A stretch of DNA of 8,176 bases from positions 1-8,176 of the forward strand of contig JAHHTS010000097.1 of the NCBI GenBank assembly GCA_020024475.1, written 5' to 3'. The stretch comes from Oscillospiraceae bacterium (GTDB lineage Bacteria > Bacillota > Clostridia > Oscillospirales > Ruminococcaceae). Of this stretch, positions 7,665 through 8,176 are shown in pieces (the first letter of the stretch is position 1; every line of letters starts with the position of its first letter). The position numbers were made by a program, and so were the translations under genes. The notes under the pieces were generated by a model. The model had not been told where the DNA came from and did not search any database. It saw nothing but the letters and a program-made list of their open reading frames with translations.

Positions 7665-7933
7665 CTGAGCATGTTAATTCTTTATCTTTAAGTCCAGATG
7701 ATTGGGAAGAATGGAGTTTGCAAGGAATAGGAGGAAGAGAATTCAAAAGAGTTTGGCAATATTATATCTGTTTTCCAATGCTATTGCAACCTTATTCCAG
7801 AGAATGTGAAATTTGTGGTATTCGTATACAGAATTATCTAAATAATGATCAAGAAACACTTTTTGAAACAGTATCTAACATTATTGGGGATTATATGTTT
7901 AATAGTAGTGATTGTAGTATCATTATCTTGTAA
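7616..7933 (+). CDS. hypothetical protein, 105 residues, possibly a fragment
   Basis: I do not recognise a family. The composition of the first 80 or so residues is protein-like, with acidic/aromatic helical stretches such as LSPDDWEEWSLQGIGGREF (26-44) and KRVWQYYICF, and six cysteines including CEIC (64-67). There is no signal peptide or membrane segment, so it would be cytoplasmic. The ATG at 7616 is the only ATG after the upstream stop at 7589. Its last 89 bases overlap, in another frame, the lipoprotein-like frame starting at 7845, so at least one of the two probably has the wrong end. It may be the C-terminal part of a longer gene starting at 7518 that is broken at the G6 tract. It may also be a chance frame. 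Confidence 0.35.
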   Translation: MLVCCERVYKVRSGWLAEHVNSLSLSPDDWEEWSLQGIGGREFKRVWQYYICFPMLLQPYSRECEICGIRIQNYLNNDQETLFETVSNIIGDYMFNSSDCSIIIL

Positions 7934-7961
7934 TAAATCTGTTCAACGTGCAGATGCATGA
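7845..7961 (+). CDS. 38-residue lipoprotein-like peptide or truncated lipoprotein gene
   Basis: From ATG 7845 the frame encodes a textbook type II signal peptide. It has a basic N-region MIKKHFLKQY, a 17-residue hydrophobic core (about 11-27) and the lipobox SLSC with Cys at 29. It continues only to NKSVQRADA before TGA at 7959-7961, leaving a mature part of 10 residues. Such a complete signal architecture is unlikely by chance, so this is probably the true 5' end of a lipoprotein gene. The same frame continues after the stop through more stops to 8090, which suggests a decayed gene. A genuine lipopeptide is the alternative. The start lies inside the 105-codon frame at 7616-7933, read in a different phase. 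No Shine-Dalgarno site is expected in this phylum. Confidence 0.4.
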   Translation: MIKKHFLKQYLTLLGIICLIVVIVVSLSCNKSVQRADA

Positions 7962-8090
7962 AGAGATTTTTATACGGATTTTGTTTTTAATTAATGTTTC
8001 ATGGAGTGAACTATTCCATTAAGGGAAGATTATCAAAGGGTAAATGGTGTGATATTAGCAGTGGGAGATCTTCCTCAGTATTGTAAATAG
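7962..8090 (+). pseudogene. possible remnant of the lipoprotein gene body
   Basis: Read in the phase of the 7845 lipoprotein frame, this stretch gives RDFYTDFVFN, a stop at 7992-7994, a few codons, a stop at 8007-8009, and then 26 open codons beginning TIPLREDYQRVNG and ending at TAG 8088-8090. The peptides look like pieces of a soluble protein, but they are short and no family can be named. The other two phases are also broken. Calling this a remnant depends mainly on the good signal peptide directly upstream. Confidence 0.2.
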
Positions 8091-8121
8091 TGATTGTTTT
8101 TACTTTAGCTTTGAAAATAAT

Positions 8122-8150
8122 AAAAAGGTAGCTTTAAGCTACCTTTTTTT
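8122..8150. terminator. bidirectional intrinsic terminator
   Basis: AAAAAGGTAGCT (8122-8133) pairs perfectly with AGCTACCTTTTT (8137-8148) around a TTA loop. On the plus strand the stem runs into seven T (8144-8150). On the minus strand the complement of the A-run gives five T. It therefore ends both the plus-strand operon or tail and the converging minus-strand gene, whose stop codon overlaps its edge at 8149-8151. Confidence 0.88.
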
Positions 8151-8176
8151 ATTGCATGGCTGCCAGTGCTTTTTCC
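8149..8176 (-). CDS. 3' end of a converging minus-strand gene (partial)
   Basis: Reading the minus strand from the window edge gives EKALAAMQ followed by TAA at 8151-8149, directly against the terminator hairpin. An open frame ending exactly at a strong terminator supports a real C-terminus. The alanine-rich helical tail is too short to identify the protein. The gene faces the SusC/SusD operon and is not part of it. Confidence 0.5.

Larger units (their letters stand above)
7391..8121 (+). other. gene-poor operon tail with short, overlapping or broken frames
   Basis: These 731 bases between the PKD-like gene and the terminator hold no frame longer than about 110 codons on either strand and no tRNA or rRNA that I can recognise. 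No strong terminator follows the PKD-like stop at 7390. The only nearby hairpin, TTATT/AATAA at 7416-7433, is short and lacks G/C. Three plus-strand candidates are listed separately: a short frame from 7518, a longer one from 7616 and a lipoprotein-like one from 7845. They lie in two frames and overlap, and the third reads on through several stops. The simplest reading is decayed accessory genes. Very small genes are an alternative. I see no insertion-sequence ends or target duplications. Confidence 0.6.

Noticed and set aside
7391..8121. Insertion-sequence remnant, CRISPR array, tRNA or riboswitch in the gene-poor tail
   Set aside because: I found no terminal inverted repeats, target duplications, spaced direct repeats, cloverleaf or transposase motifs.

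Overview
The window looks like a Bacteroidota chromosome, most likely Bacteroidales. It is clearly AT-rich by eye (not counted), its start codons follow A/T-rich leaders without Shine-Dalgarno sites, and its main content is a SusC/SusD nutrient-uptake operon, which is confined to that phylum. The genus cannot be told from the sequence alone.

Layout. Positions 2-52 hold the likely last 16 codons of an unidentified upstream gene. A 110-base AT-rich leader (53-162) follows. Then come four tightly spaced plus-strand genes with gaps of 11, 5 and 12 bases, almost certainly one transcript. They are a SusC/RagA-type TonB-dependent transporter with an extra N-terminal STN signalling domain (163-3507), its SusD/RagB lipoprotein partner (3519-5003), a DUF4843-type lipoprotein (5009-5821) and a PKD-like family lipoprotein with a large, probably beta-rich C-terminal region (5834-7390). 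After that, about 730 bases (7391-8121) hold no convincing full-length gene. They contain short open frames, a G6 tract at a possible frameshift point, and a 38-codon frame encoding a near-perfect lipoprotein signal peptide. A perfect 12-bp hairpin (8122-8150) with T-runs on both sides closes the plus-strand unit and also serves a converging minus-strand gene, of which only the last eight codons and the stop are visible.

How the genes work together. By family knowledge, SusC is the outer-membrane channel and SusD the surface lid that captures ligand. The two extra lipoproteins are probably surface accessory proteins that bind or present the same ligand. The STN domain suggests that loaded SusC signals to a FecR-type anti-sigma/ECF sigma pair, but no such pair is visible here. 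No hydrolase, peptidase or other enzyme is encoded in the window, so the substrate cannot be assigned.

The four operon genes belong to recognised families. The less explained material is the 3' tail (7391-8121), which may hold decayed, frameshifted or very small genes. Nothing seen amounts to a demonstrated new system.
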